Assembly: GCF_005080685.1 (NCBI RefSeq)
Contig: NZ_CP039371.1
Location: 2,232,001-2,296,000 of the forward strand
Length of the DNA stretch: 64,000 bases
Direction of reading: 5' to 3'
Origin: Pseudomonas putida
GTDB taxonomy: Bacteria; Pseudomonadota; Gammaproteobacteria; Pseudomonadales; Pseudomonadaceae
In this document: piece by piece, positions 1 to 8,425 of the stretch
How the letters are laid out: the number at the start of each line of letters is the position of its first letter
Position numbering within the stretch: the first letter of the stretch is position 1
The notes under the pieces: model-generated
What the model was told of the DNA's origin: nothing
Database searches by the model: none
What the model saw: only the letters and a program-made list of their open reading frames with translations
Translations under genes and position numbers: made by a program

Positions 1-559
1 TGATGATGTCGGGCTGGAAGTCGCGAATCAGCTGGACCTGCTTCTCGGTCTGTCCGCCCGACATCGGAATCACCGTGCAGCCGAGGCGTTCGGCGCCGTA
101 GTGGGCGCCCAGGCCGCCGGTGAACAGGCCATAGCCGTACGACACATGCACCTTGTCACCCTTGCGCCCACCCGCGGCGCGGATCGAGCGGGCCACCACG
201 TTGGCCCAGGTGTCGATGTCGTTCTGGGTGTAGCCGACCACGGTCGGCTTGCCGGTGGTGCCGCTGGAGGCATGCAGGCGCACCACTTCCTGTTGGGGCA
301 CGGCGAACATGCCGTAGGGGTAGTTGTCGCGCAGGTCGTTCTTGCCGGTGAAGGGGAACTTCGCCAGGTCGTCGAGGGATTTCAGGTCGTCGGGATGTGC
401 GCCGCACTCGTCGAAGCGCTTGCGGTACAGCGGCACGTTGTCGTAGGCGTGTTTCAGGCTCCAGCGCAGACGCTCCAGCTGGTGCTGGCGCAGGGCGTCG
501 ATACTGGCGGTTTCCATCGGGTCCAGCAGGGCACGATCGGCATCATGGTACATGTTCAT
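1..559 (-). CDS. paaK: phenylacetate-CoA ligase, N-terminal part (cut by window edge)
   Basis: Activates phenylacetate to phenylacetyl-CoA with ATP and CoA in the cytoplasm, the entry step of the phenylacetyl-CoA pathway. The frame stays open from the ATG at 559 to base 1, giving about 186 residues of a family of about 440. The AMP-binding signature of the adenylate-forming enzymes is visible as HASSGTTGKPTVVGYT, followed by the typical DKVHVSYGYGLFTGG stretch. It lies about 110 bp behind paaJ in the same direction, so it is probably cotranscribed. In P. putida papers this gene is also called paaF or phaE; the E. coli naming is used here. Family assignment is firm; the C-terminal half is not in the window. 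Confidence 0.95.
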   Translation of the reverse strand, partial: MNMYHDADRALLDPMETASIDALRQHQLERLRWSLKHAYDNVPLYRKRFDECGAHPDDLKSLDDLAKFPFTGKNDLRDNYPYGMFAVPQQEVVRLHASSGTTGKPTVVGYTQNDIDTWANVVARSIRAAGGRKGDKVHVSYGYGLFTGGLGAHYGAERLGCTVIPMSGGQTEKQVQLIRDFQPDII

Positions 560-672
560 GGCTTCACTCGAATTGTTCTTGTACGTCGGCCGTCTGATGT
601 CCCAGGCGGCTTATCGTGAGTGTCATGGACGCAGCATAACCGGCGGCGTCGCGTTCAGTAACAGGCCGTTGG

Positions 673-1893
673 TCAGAGGCGTTCGATGACCATGGCGATG
701 CCTTGGCCAACGCCGATGCACATGGTGCACAGGGCATAGCGGCCGGCGGTTTCTTCCAGTTGATGCAGGGCCGTGGTGACCAGGCGCGCACCGCTCATGC
801 CCAGTGGGTGACCCAGGGCTATGGCGCCGCCGTTGGGGTTGACCCGAGGGTCGTCGTCGGCCAGGCCGAGCTCGCGCAACACCGCCAGGCCCTGGGCGGC
901 GAAGGCTTCGTTGAGTTCGATGACGTCCATGTCCGCCAGCGACAGTCCGGTCAGTTCCAGCACCTTGCGCGTGGCCGGCACCGGGCCGATGCCCATGATC
1001 CGTGGTTCGACCCCGGCCACCGCCATGCCGACCACCCGACCGCGGGCCTTGAGGCCATGGCGGCGGGCGGCCTCGCTGCTGGCCAGCAACAGCGCGCAGG
1101 CACCGTCGTTGACTCCGGAGGCGTTGCCGGCGGTGATGCTGCCGCCCTGGCGGAACGGCGTGCCGAGCTTGGCCAGCTGTTCGAGGGTGGTGTCGGCGCG
1201 TGGGTGCTCGTCGTGTTCGACGCGAATGGCCGGGCCTTTGCGCTGCGCAATTTCCACCGCCACGATTTCCTGGGCCAAGCGGCCACTGGCCTGGGCAGCG
1301 TCGGCCTTGTGCTGGCTGCGCAGGGCGAAGGCGTCCTGGTCGGCGCGCGAGATGGCGAACTGCTCGGCGACGTTCTCGGCGGTTTCCGGCATCGAGTCGA
1401 TGCCGTATTCGGCCTGCATCAGTGGGTTGACGAAGCGCCAGCCGATGGTCGTGTCGAACAGTTCGGCGCTGCGGCCGAAGGCCTGCTCCGCCTTGCCCAT
1501 GACGAACGGCGCCCGCGACATCGACTCGACGCCGCCGGCCAGCATCAGCCCGGCCTCGCCGCAGCGCAGGGCGCGGGCGGCGATGCCGATGGCGTCCAGG
1601 CCCGAGCCGCACAGGCGGTTGAGCGTGGTGCCTGGCACGCTGGTCGGCAGCCCGGCCAGCAGGCTCGCCATGCGCGCAACGTTGCGGTTGTCTTCGCCGG
1701 CCTGGTTGGCGCAGCCGAGGATCACGTCGTCGATCGCTTGCCAGTCCAGTTCCGGGTGGCGCTCGACCAGCGCCTTGATCGGCACGGCGGCGAGGTCATC
1801 CGGGCGTACGCGGCTCAGGGCGCCGCCGTAGCGGCCGATCGGCGTGCGCACGGCATCGATGATCAGGGCGTCGAAAGGCTTGTGGTCACTCAT
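673..1893 (-). CDS. paaJ: 3-oxoadipyl-CoA / 3-oxo-5,6-dehydrosuberyl-CoA thiolase
   Basis: Thiolase of 406 residues that cleaves 3-oxoadipyl-CoA to succinyl-CoA and acetyl-CoA, the last step of phenylacetate catabolism; in E. coli PaaJ also acts on the earlier dehydrosuberyl intermediate. The nucleophilic cysteine sits near residue 95 in NRLCGSGLDA. The NPNGGAIALGHPLGMSGAR histidine motif and the C-terminal CMCIGVGQG cysteine motif are also present. The length is normal for degradative thiolases. The start overlaps the end of paaI by 8 bases, which suggests translational coupling in the paa operon. A pcaF-type thiolase of the beta-ketoadipate pathway would look similar; the neighbours decide for PaaJ. 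Confidence 0.95.
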   Translation of the reverse strand: MSDHKPFDALIIDAVRTPIGRYGGALSRVRPDDLAAVPIKALVERHPELDWQAIDDVILGCANQAGEDNRNVARMASLLAGLPTSVPGTTLNRLCGSGLDAIGIAARALRCGEAGLMLAGGVESMSRAPFVMGKAEQAFGRSAELFDTTIGWRFVNPLMQAEYGIDSMPETAENVAEQFAISRADQDAFALRSQHKADAAQASGRLAQEIVAVEIAQRKGPAIRVEHDEHPRADTTLEQLAKLGTPFRQGGSITAGNASGVNDGACALLLASSEAARRHGLKARGRVVGMAVAGVEPRIMGIGPVPATRKVLELTGLSLADMDVIELNEAFAAQGLAVLRELGLADDDPRVNPNGGAIALGHPLGMSGARLVTTALHQLEETAGRYALCTMCIGVGQGIAMVIERL

Positions 1894-2341
1894 CTGCGTT
1901 CTCCTGCGCGAGCACTGTGCCGCGCACTTGGTAGGATTTGCCCCGGAACAGCGCGATCAGTTCGCCACGCTGGTTTTCGATGCGTACGTCGTAGAGCCCG
2001 GTACGGCCTTTGCGGCTGAGCTCGACGGCGCTGGCGCAAAGCACGTCATCGCGCAGTGCCGGGGCCAGGTAGTCGATGCTGCAGCCTTGGGCGACCGTGG
2101 CCTTGTCGTGGCTGTTGCAGGCAAAGGCGAAGGCCGAGTCGGCCAGGGCGAACAGAAAGCCGCCGTGGCAGGTGCCGTGGCCCTGGATCATGTCGGCGCG
2201 CACCGGCATGCTCAGGCGCGCATGGCCAGGGCCAGCCTCCAGCAGGCGGATGCCCAGCGCCTGGGTGGCGCGGTCGCGGGTGAACAGGGCGTCGGCGCAG
2301 GCCTGGGCCAGCGCCTCGGGGGTGCGTTGCAGGTCGGTCAT
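1886..2341 (-). CDS. paaI: hydroxyphenylacetyl-CoA thioesterase
   Basis: Hotdog-fold thioesterase of 151 residues. In the paa pathway it releases CoA from dead-end or ring-hydroxylated phenylacetyl-CoA thioesters and so rescues CoA. The hotdog central helix motif GHGTCHGGFLFALADSA is clear. The ATG at 2341 overlaps the stop of paaH in an ATGA arrangement, so this start is preferred over a longer reading frame that runs into paaH. The gene lies between paaH and paaJ, as in other Pseudomonas paa operons, where it is also called paaD. Confidence 0.92.
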   Translation of the reverse strand: MTDLQRTPEALAQACADALFTRDRATQALGIRLLEAGPGHARLSMPVRADMIQGHGTCHGGFLFALADSAFAFACNSHDKATVAQGCSIDYLAPALRDDVLCASAVELSRKGRTGLYDVRIENQRGELIALFRGKSYQVRGTVLAQENADE

Positions 2342-3870
2342 GGCTTCGAACTCCCGGTGACGGTCGCGGCGCCCTCGGCGTGCAGGCGGCGCAGCAGAAC
2401 GGATGGGCGGTAGCGGCTTTCGCCGTAGCTGCGTTGCAGGTTGTCCAGCACGCGCAGGCTGTAGCCGATGCCGATCTGTTCGGCCCAGGCCAGCGGGCCG
2501 CGCGGGTAATTGACCCCGGCGCACATGGCCAGGTCGATGTCGGCGGCACTGCCGACGCCTTGCAGCACGGCGTCGGCCGCTTCGTTGGCGAGCATGGCCA
2601 CTGTGCGCAGCACCACCAGCCCGGGCAAGTCGGCGACGCCCGTCACCTTCAGGCCTGCCTGTTGCAACAACGCCACTGCCTGATCGCGAGCGTCGGCGGT
2701 GGTGTCTGCAGACCAACTGATGGCCATGCGCGAGGCGCCCTGGTAATCCAGGGCCAGGTCGAGCAGCACCAGGTTGCGCAAGCCGTCCTCGACGGCGCGC
2801 TGGCTGGCCAGGCGGCCATCGGACAGCGCCAAGGTGGCGTCGCCGACGCGGATCAGGCCACTACCGGCGCGCTCGGTAACGGCTACGCCGCTGTCCTTCA
2901 GGCGCTGCACCAGCGGCTGCATGACACCCAGGTGGCCTTCGATCACGCAGGCTCCAGCGTGCGCCTGGCTATGCATTTCGCCAGCCACTGGGCGTTCGGC
3001 GTCGTCGCTGTAGCGATAGAAGCCTTGGCCGCTCTTGCGCCCCAGGCGTCCGGCGTCGACCAGCTCCTTCTGCACCAGCGACGGCTGGAAGCGAAAGTCG
3101 CCATAGAAGGCCTCGAACACCGAACAGGTGACCGCATAGTTGACGTCGTGGCCGATCAGGTCGGTCAGTTCGAAGGCGCCCATGCGAAAGCCACCGGCGT
3201 CGCGCAGCAGTGCGTCGAGGGTCGCGCAGTCGGCTGCGCCTTCTTGCAGCAGGCGCAGGCTTTCGGCGTAGAACGGCCGGGCCACGCGGTTGACGATGAA
3301 GCCTGGCGTGGAGCGGGCGTGCACCGGCTTCTTGCCCCAGGCCTTGGCGGTTTCGTACAGCGTGTGCGCCAACGCGGGCGCGGTGGCCAGGCCCGAGACG
3401 ATTTCCACCAGGGCCATCAGCGGCGCCGGGTTGAAGAAGTGCATGCCGATCACCTGCTGCGGCCGTTGCAGGCCGGCGGCCAGGCTGGTGATCGACAGCG
3501 ACGAGGTATTGCTGGCGAGGATGCAGTCCGCTGCGCACAGGTTCTCGAGCTGGCGCAGCAGGTCTTGCTTGACCTGCAGGTTCTCGACGATGGCCTCGAT
3601 GACCAGGCGGGCATCGGCCAGGGCGTCGATGGCTTCCACCGGCTCCAGGCGGGCGACGATCGCTTCGCGTGCCTCGGCCTGCAGCTTGCCTTTTTCCACC
3701 AGGCGGCCGAGTTGGCGATCGATGCCGGCAATGGCCTGCGCCGCGGCGCCGGGGCGGTTGTCGTAGAGCTTCACCGGGTGGCCGGCTTGCGCGGCGACCT
3801 GGGCGATGCCAGCGCCCATGGCGCCAGCGCCGATCACGGCGACCTGGGCATTGCTGTCGAGTGCATTCAT
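2338..3870 (-). CDS. paaH: 3-hydroxyadipyl-CoA dehydrogenase
   Basis: NAD-dependent 3-hydroxyacyl-CoA dehydrogenase of 510 residues that oxidises 3-hydroxyadipyl-CoA to 3-oxoadipyl-CoA. The N-terminal Rossmann fold starts with VIGAGAMGAGIAQVAAQAG. The family motif SNTSSLSIT and the catalytic-region GMHFFNPAPLM follow. Two C-terminal helical domains are present (the second includes NYPRGPLAWAEQIG), as usual for the long PaaH type, against about 280 residues for single-domain enzymes. It ends in an ATGA overlap with paaI and begins 3 bases after the paaG stop. Confidence 0.95.
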   Translation of the reverse strand: MNALDSNAQVAVIGAGAMGAGIAQVAAQAGHPVKLYDNRPGAAAQAIAGIDRQLGRLVEKGKLQAEAREAIVARLEPVEAIDALADARLVIEAIVENLQVKQDLLRQLENLCAADCILASNTSSLSITSLAAGLQRPQQVIGMHFFNPAPLMALVEIVSGLATAPALAHTLYETAKAWGKKPVHARSTPGFIVNRVARPFYAESLRLLQEGAADCATLDALLRDAGGFRMGAFELTDLIGHDVNYAVTCSVFEAFYGDFRFQPSLVQKELVDAGRLGRKSGQGFYRYSDDAERPVAGEMHSQAHAGACVIEGHLGVMQPLVQRLKDSGVAVTERAGSGLIRVGDATLALSDGRLASQRAVEDGLRNLVLLDLALDYQGASRMAISWSADTTADARDQAVALLQQAGLKVTGVADLPGLVVLRTVAMLANEAADAVLQGVGSAADIDLAMCAGVNYPRGPLAWAEQIGIGYSLRVLDNLQRSYGESRYRPSVLLRRLHAEGAATVTGSSKP

Positions 3871-3872
3871 GG

Positions 3873-4663
3873 TCAGCGGCCCTTGAAGGCGGGTGTGCGT
3901 TTGTTCATGAAGGCGCTCACGCCTTCGCGGTAGTCCTCGCTGCGCCCGGCCAGGCGCTGCAGGTCGCGCTCCAGTTCCAGTTGCTCATCGAAGCCGTTGT
4001 CGAAGCTTGCGTTGAGGCTGCGCTTGATCAGGGCCAGGCCGTAGGTCGGCTGGCTGGCCAAGTGGCGAGCCAGGGCGAGTGCCTCGTCGCGCAACGCGGC
4101 ATCGTCGACCACCCGATGGATCAGCCCCCAGCGTTCGGCCTGCTCGGCGCTCAGGCGCTCGCCGAGCATGGCCAGGGCCTTGGCTCGCGCCATGCCGACC
4201 AGGCGTGGCAGCAGCCAGGTGCCGCCGGAGTCCGGCACCAGGCCGATCTTGCAGAACGCCTGGATGAAGCTCGCCGAGCGGGCCGCCAGCACCAGGTCGC
4301 AGGCCAGCGGGATGTTGGCCCTGCCCCGGCAGCCACGCCGTTGACGGCGCAGATGACCGGTAGCGGCAGGTCGCGCAGGGTGCGCACCAACGGGTTGTAG
4401 AACTTGTCGATGGACTCGCCCAGGTCAGGCATGTCGGCACCCGGCGCCACATTGCGGTCGGACAGGTCCTGGCCTGCGCAGAAGCCGCGGCCTTCGCCGG
4501 TCAACAGCAGCACGCGGGCTTCGTTGCTCTGGCGCACCTGCTTGAGGGCCTCACGCACTTCCAGGTGCATCTGCGTGTTGAAGCTGTTGAGTTGCTCGGG
4601 GCGATTCAGCGAGAGGAGGGCGACGCCGTCCTCGATGGAAAACAGAATGTGCTCGAAAGTCAT
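3873..4663 (-). pseudogene. paaG: 1,2-epoxyphenylacetyl-CoA isomerase, frameshifted
   Basis: PaaG isomerises ring-1,2-epoxyphenylacetyl-CoA to the oxepin, a crotonase-fold reaction. The ATG at 4663 opens MTFEHILFSIEDG and reads well through GRGFCAGQDLSDR to AVNGVAAGAG. The frame then breaks and the remaining protein (LAARSASFIQAFCKIGLVPD to MNKRTPAFKGR) continues in another frame. One extra G in the run at 4319-4321 (GGGCC to GGGGCC on the coding strand) would restore VAAGAGANIPLA and a protein of 263 residues, the family length. So one base is missing in a homopolymer. The rest of the operon is intact. This is either a sequencing or assembly error or a fresh mutation that should block phenylacetate use. 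Confidence 0.88.
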
Positions 4664-4696
4664 GGCGGGCTCGCTCGGTCAGTCGATGGGAGGGGC

Positions 4697-5470
4697 TCAG
4701 CAACCTTTGAAGTGCGCCGGGCGTTTTTCCTGGAAGGCGCGGATGCCTTCGTCGCGGTCGGCGGTGCCGGCCAGCAGGGTGAAGGCGTGGCGCTCGAAGC
4801 GCAGGCCGCTGGCAAGGTCGGTGTCGCCGGCCTTGAGCAGTGCCTCCTTGGCCAGGCGTACGGCCAGCGGCGCCTTGGCGGCAATGGCGCGGGCCACTTC
4901 GAGGGCGCGCTCGACGGTGAATTCGGGCTCGGTGGTTTCGCTCACCAGGCCGGCCTGCAGGGCATGCCGGGCGGTAATGGCTTCGCCGCTGAGGACCATC
5001 TGCATGGCCAGCGGCTTGCCCACGGCGCGTAGCAGGCGCTGGGTGCCGCCGGCACCTGGGATGATGCCCAGGTTGATTTCCGGCTGGCCGAAGCGGGCGT
5101 CGGTGCCCGCGATCACGATGTCGGCGCACATCACCAGTTCGCAGCCGCCACCCAGGGCATAGCCGTTCACGGCGGCGATCAGCGGCTTGGCGAAGGCGGC
5201 GATGCGCTGCCAATGGGCGACGCGGGGGTCGTTGAGGATGCCGACCAGGTCGCGCTCGGCCATCTCACGGATGTCGGCCCCGGCGGCGAAGGCCTTGCGG
5301 CTGCCGGTGACGACCACGGCGCGGGTGTGTTCGCAGTCTTGGGCGGCGCTCAGTTCGGCGGCGAGTTCGGCCAGCAGTTCGGTGCACAGAGCGTTGAGCG
5401 CTTCCGGCCGTTGCAGGGTGATCAGGCGAACGCCGTGTTCGGGCGCCTGCACTGCGATGAAACGAGGCAT
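4697..5470 (-). CDS. paaF: 2,3-dehydroadipyl-CoA hydratase
   Basis: Enoyl-CoA hydratase of 257 residues (crotonase superfamily) that hydrates 2,3-dehydroadipyl-CoA to 3-hydroxyadipyl-CoA. Both catalytic glutamates are visible, in GGGCELVMCADIV and in FGQPEINLGIIPGAGGTQ. The oxyanion-hole segment AFAAGADI is also present. The ATG at 5470 is chosen because AGAGGA lies 8 bases upstream and the protein then starts MPRFIAVQ; an in-frame start 30 bases upstream lacks this. It is the first gene of the leftward paa operon, so the control region at 5471-5749 is its promoter. Pseudomonas papers often name it paaA. Confidence 0.93.
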   Translation of the reverse strand: MPRFIAVQAPEHGVRLITLQRPEALNALCTELLAELAAELSAAQDCEHTRAVVVTGSRKAFAAGADIREMAERDLVGILNDPRVAHWQRIAAFAKPLIAAVNGYALGGGCELVMCADIVIAGTDARFGQPEINLGIIPGAGGTQRLLRAVGKPLAMQMVLSGEAITARHALQAGLVSETTEPEFTVERALEVARAIAAKAPLAVRLAKEALLKAGDTDLASGLRFERHAFTLLAGTADRDEGIRAFQEKRPAHFKGC

Positions 5471-5576
5471 GTCGGGTTCCTCTGGCTGCACGCACGGCAC
5501 AAGGGTTGGCCGGCTTTTCTTGGACTTGTCTGCAGGGGCAGCGCCGAGCGTGCCCAGGTGGGATCAGTATAAGCAC

Positions 5577-5619
5577 TATGTGATACACAAAATCAATATC
5601 GACCAAGATAAAATGTATC
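5577..5619. promoter_or_regulatory. candidate PaaX operator in the paaF/paaY control region
   Basis: Bases 5577-5591 (TATGTGATACACAAA) match 11 of 15 positions of the E. coli PaaX consensus WWTRTGATTCGYGWT, quoted from memory. The core GATACA at 5582-5587 is repeated in inverted orientation as TGTATC at 5614-5619, with 26 bases between. This lies between paaF and the opposite-facing paaY, where PaaX with phenylacetyl-CoA as inducer would be expected to act. The surrounding 5577-5625 stretch is AT-rich, as expected for a promoter. The site is inferred, not shown. Confidence 0.5.
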
Positions 5620-5749
5620 TCTAATGCCGAAAGGTAGCTCAGGGTTATTTGAGTGGATCAGTGAAATTAAGGGCTTTGGCTGGATTGACGGCGGGTGATG
5701 TTGCGATACAAGATCGCCATAAATTACAAATCATTTCCGGAGATTGACC

Positions 5750-6349
5750 ATGCCTTGCTACCGACTCGATGGCCTGACCCCGGTCGTCCACCCCAGCGCC
5801 TACGTGCACCCGAGCGCCGTCCTGATCGGCGATGTGATCGTCGGTCCACGTTGTTACGTAGGCCCGTTGGCCTCGTTGCGGGGTGACTTCGGGCGGATCG
5901 TCCTGGAGGAGGGCGCGAACCTGCAGGACACCTGCGTGATGCACGGTTTCCCAGGCGGCGACACGGTGATCGAGCGCAACGGCCACGTCGGTCACGGCGC
6001 GGTTTTGCACGGCTGCCGGGTGGGTGAGGATGCCCTGATTGGCATGAACGCGGTGGTGATGGATGGCGCCCATATCGCGCCACGCTGCATCGTGGGCGCG
6101 ACGGCCTTCGTCAAGGCCGGCTTCGAGTGCCCGGAGCAAAGCCTGGTGATGGGCTCCCCGGCCCAGGTCAAGCGCCCGCTGAGCGAGCAGGAGTTGAGCT
6201 GGAAGCAGCGCGGCACCGCCGAGTACCAGCGCCTGAGCGAGCGCTGCATGGCCAGCATGGTCGAATGCCCGCCGCTGGCCGAGGCCGAAGCGCAGCGCCC
6301 GCGCATGGGAGACGGGGGCTTTAGGCCCAAGGGCGAGGCGGGCGCATGA
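5750..6349 (+). CDS. paaY: PaaY, trimeric left-handed beta-helix thioesterase
   Basis: Protein of 199 residues built of hexapeptide repeats of the gamma-carbonic-anhydrase/acyltransferase superfamily. In E. coli PaaY is a thioesterase that hydrolyses 2-hydroxycyclohepta-1,4,6-triene-1-formyl-CoA, a dead-end product that would otherwise trap CoA. Repeats such as [18 protein letters not shown] and the metal-ligand histidines in [20 protein letters not shown] are visible. The ATG at 5750 follows GGAG; a TTG two codons earlier is a weaker choice. It runs opposite to the paa operon and just before paaX, a usual pairing. Confidence 0.92.
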   Translation: MPCYRLDGLTPVVHPSAYVHPSAVLIGDVIVGPRCYVGPLASLRGDFGRIVLEEGANLQDTCVMHGFPGGDTVIERNGHVGHGAVLHGCRVGEDALIGMNAVVMDGAHIAPRCIVGATAFVKAGFECPEQSLVMGSPAQVKRPLSEQELSWKQRGTAEYQRLSERCMASMVECPPLAEAEAQRPRMGDGGFRPKGEAGA

Positions 6350-6426
6350 ACCTGCTTGCGTCGCGCCATGGCCAGGCGACCCGCCGCACAGGTATAGTCG
6401 GGGCTTTCTCCGCGCACAGTTCCTCC

Positions 6427-7356
6427 ATGAGCAACCTCGCCCCGCTGAATAACCTGATCACCCGCTTCCAGGAGCAGACCCCGATCCGCGCCAGTTCGCT
6501 GATCATCACCCTCTATGGTGATGCCATCGAACCCCACGGCGGCACGGTGTGGCTGGGCAGCCTGATCAACCTGCTGGAGCCGATCGGCATCAACGAACGG
6601 CTGATCCGCACGTCCATCTTCCGCCTGACCAAGGAAGGCTGGCTGACTGCCGACAAGGTTGGCCGGCGCAGCTACTACAGCCTTACCGGCACCGGTCGGC
6701 GGCGTTTCGAAAAGGCCTTCAAGCGTGTCTACAGCCCCAGTCAGCCGGCTTGGGATGGCGCCTGGACCTTGGTGCTGCTGTCGCAGCTCGATGCCGCCAA
6801 GCGCAAGGCGGTGCGCGAGGAGCTGGAGTGGCAGGGCTTCGGCGCGATGGCGCCCAACCTGCTGGGTTGCCCACGCGCCGACCGCACCGACCTCGCTGCG
6901 ACCCTGCGCGAGCTGGAGGCCAGCGAGGACAGCATCGTCTTCGAAACCCACACCCAGGAGGTGCTGGCGTCCAAGGCCATGCGCGCGCAGGTGCGCGAGA
7001 GCTGGCGTATCGACGAATTGGGGCAGCAGTACAGCGAGTTCATCCAGTTGTTCCGGCCGTTGTGGCAGGGTTTGAAAGAGCAGGCCGAACTCGATGCCCA
7101 GGACTGCTTCCTGGCGCGTACCCTGCTGATTCATGAATACCGGCGGTTGTTGTTGCGCGATCCGCAGTTGCCCGAGGAGTTATTGCCCGGGGATTGGGAG
7201 GGCCGGGCGGCGCGGCAGTTGTGCCGGAATCTGTATCGGTTGGTGTGCGCCAAGGCGGAGGCGTATCTGGGCAGTGCGCTGGAGACGGCGGATGGGCCGT
7301 TGCCGGATGTGAACGAGAGTTTTTATCGGCGCTTTGGTGGGTTGAAGCTGGATTGA
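6427..7356 (+). CDS. paaX: phenylacetic acid degradation operon repressor
   Basis: GntR-like repressor of the paa genes, released by phenylacetyl-CoA. The product has 309 residues from the ATG at 6427 (MSNLAPLNNLITRFQEQ), close to the usual 305-310. The winged-helix N-terminal part includes SLINLLEPIGINERLIRTSIFRLTKEGWL, and the typical PaaX tail LYRLVCAKAEAYLGSALE follows. A longer frame begins at 6346 inside an ATGA overlap with paaY, but its extra 27 residues (RHGQATRRTGIVG) are not family-like. It is probably cotranscribed with paaY. Confidence 0.94.
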   Translation: MSNLAPLNNLITRFQEQTPIRASSLIITLYGDAIEPHGGTVWLGSLINLLEPIGINERLIRTSIFRLTKEGWLTADKVGRRSYYSLTGTGRRRFEKAFKRVYSPSQPAWDGAWTLVLLSQLDAAKRKAVREELEWQGFGAMAPNLLGCPRADRTDLAATLRELEASEDSIVFETHTQEVLASKAMRAQVRESWRIDELGQQYSEFIQLFRPLWQGLKEQAELDAQDCFLARTLLIHEYRRLLLRDPQLPEELLPGDWEGRAARQLCRNLYRLVCAKAEAYLGSALETADGPLPDVNESFYRRFGGLKLD

Positions 7357-7420
7357 GTGGGGTGCCTGTGCCGTCCCCTTCGCGGCGGTTCGGCACAGAC
7401 GAAACCGGTCGAAGTCCAAC

Positions 7421-8425
7421 CTAAACAGACCCCAGCAACCCCAGTTCCTCCTCGGTGAACCCCAGCTGCTCCAGCGCCTTCAGGTTCTCCAGCAACTGCT
7501 CGCGACTGCTGACCCCAACCAACACCGAGGTCACCCGCGAATCACGCAGCGCCCAGGCCAACGCCAGTTGCGAAAGCGATTGCCCGCGCTTGCGCGCCAC
7601 CGCCTCGAAATCTGCAATGCGTACCTGCAGCGCCTCGTTCAAGGCGCTGTGCTGCAGGTACTTGCTTCCCCGGCCGATCCGCGAATCCGCTGGCACTCCT
7701 TGGGCATACTTGCCCGACAACACCCCCTGCGCCAGCGGCGAATAGGTCACCACACCTGCACCACGCTCGGCAGCCTCGGCCAGCACGCCGTTGCTCTCGA
7801 TGTCCCGCTCCAGCAGGTTGTACACCGGTTGCTGCAAGGTCAATGGCACCTGCCGGGCGCTCAGCAGCTCGGCGATCTGCGCAGCCTGCGCCGCGCTGTA
7901 CGAGGAAATCCCCACATACAACGCCTTGCCCTGGCGCACGATGCTGGCCAGCGCGTCGGCGGTTTCTTCCAGCGGCGTGTCGGGATCGAAGCGGTGCGAG
8001 TAGAAGATATCCACGTAGTCCAGACCGAGCCGTTGCAGGCTCTGGTCCAGGCTTGCCAGCAGGTACTTGCGCGAGCTGCCGCCCTGGCCGTACGGGCCGG
8101 GCCACATGTCCCAGCCGGCCTTGGTGGAAATGATCAACTCGTCGCGATGCGGGGCGAAGTCCTGGCGCAGCAATTGGCCGAGGTTGCGTTCCGCACTGCC
8201 GTAGGGCGCGCCATAGTTGTTGGCCAGGTCGAAGTGGGTGATGCCATGATCGAAAGCTGTGCGCAGGATCTCGCGTTGCCGGGCCAGTGGCATGTCGTCA
8301 CCGAAGTTGTGCCAAAGGCCCAGCGACAGGGGCGGCAGCGTCAGGCCGCTGGCTCCGGCGCGGCGGTAGTGGCGGCCGGCATAGCGATCGGAGGCCGGGG
8401 TGTAGGGTGTCAGTGGTTGGCTCAT
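7421..8425 (-). CDS. aldo/keto reductase, GPR (YghZ)-like
   Basis: NADP-dependent aldo/keto reductase of 334 residues, closest in layout to E. coli YghZ (L-glyceraldehyde 3-phosphate reductase), which belongs to the Kv-beta-like AKR14 group. The (alpha/beta)8 catalytic residues are seen in THFDLANNYGAPYG (Asp, Tyr), IISTKAGWDMWPG (Lys) and FYSHRFDPDTPLEET (His). The C-terminal cofactor segment reads VTSVLVGVSSREQLLENL. The ATG at 8425 overlaps the stop of the binding-protein gene upstream (ATGA), so it is the last gene of that operon. Its real substrate in this sulfur-type setting is unknown. Confidence 0.88.
   Translation of the reverse strand: MSQPLTPYTPASDRYAGRHYRRAGASGLTLPPLSLGLWHNFGDDMPLARQREILRTAFDHGITHFDLANNYGAPYGSAERNLGQLLRQDFAPHRDELIISTKAGWDMWPGPYGQGGSSRKYLLASLDQSLQRLGLDYVDIFYSHRFDPDTPLEETADALASIVRQGKALYVGISSYSAAQAAQIAELLSARQVPLTLQQPVYNLLERDIESNGVLAEAAERGAGVVTYSPLAQGVLSGKYAQGVPADSRIGRGSKYLQHSALNEALQVRIADFEAVARKRGQSLSQLALAWALRDSRVTSVLVGVSSREQLLENLKALEQLGFTEEELGLLGSV

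Noticed and set aside
703..2019. Long plus-strand frames opposite the paa genes (and similar long frames opposite most genes)
   Set aside because: High GC gives long open frames on the opposite strand. Their products have no domains, while the minus-strand proteins are clear enzymes.
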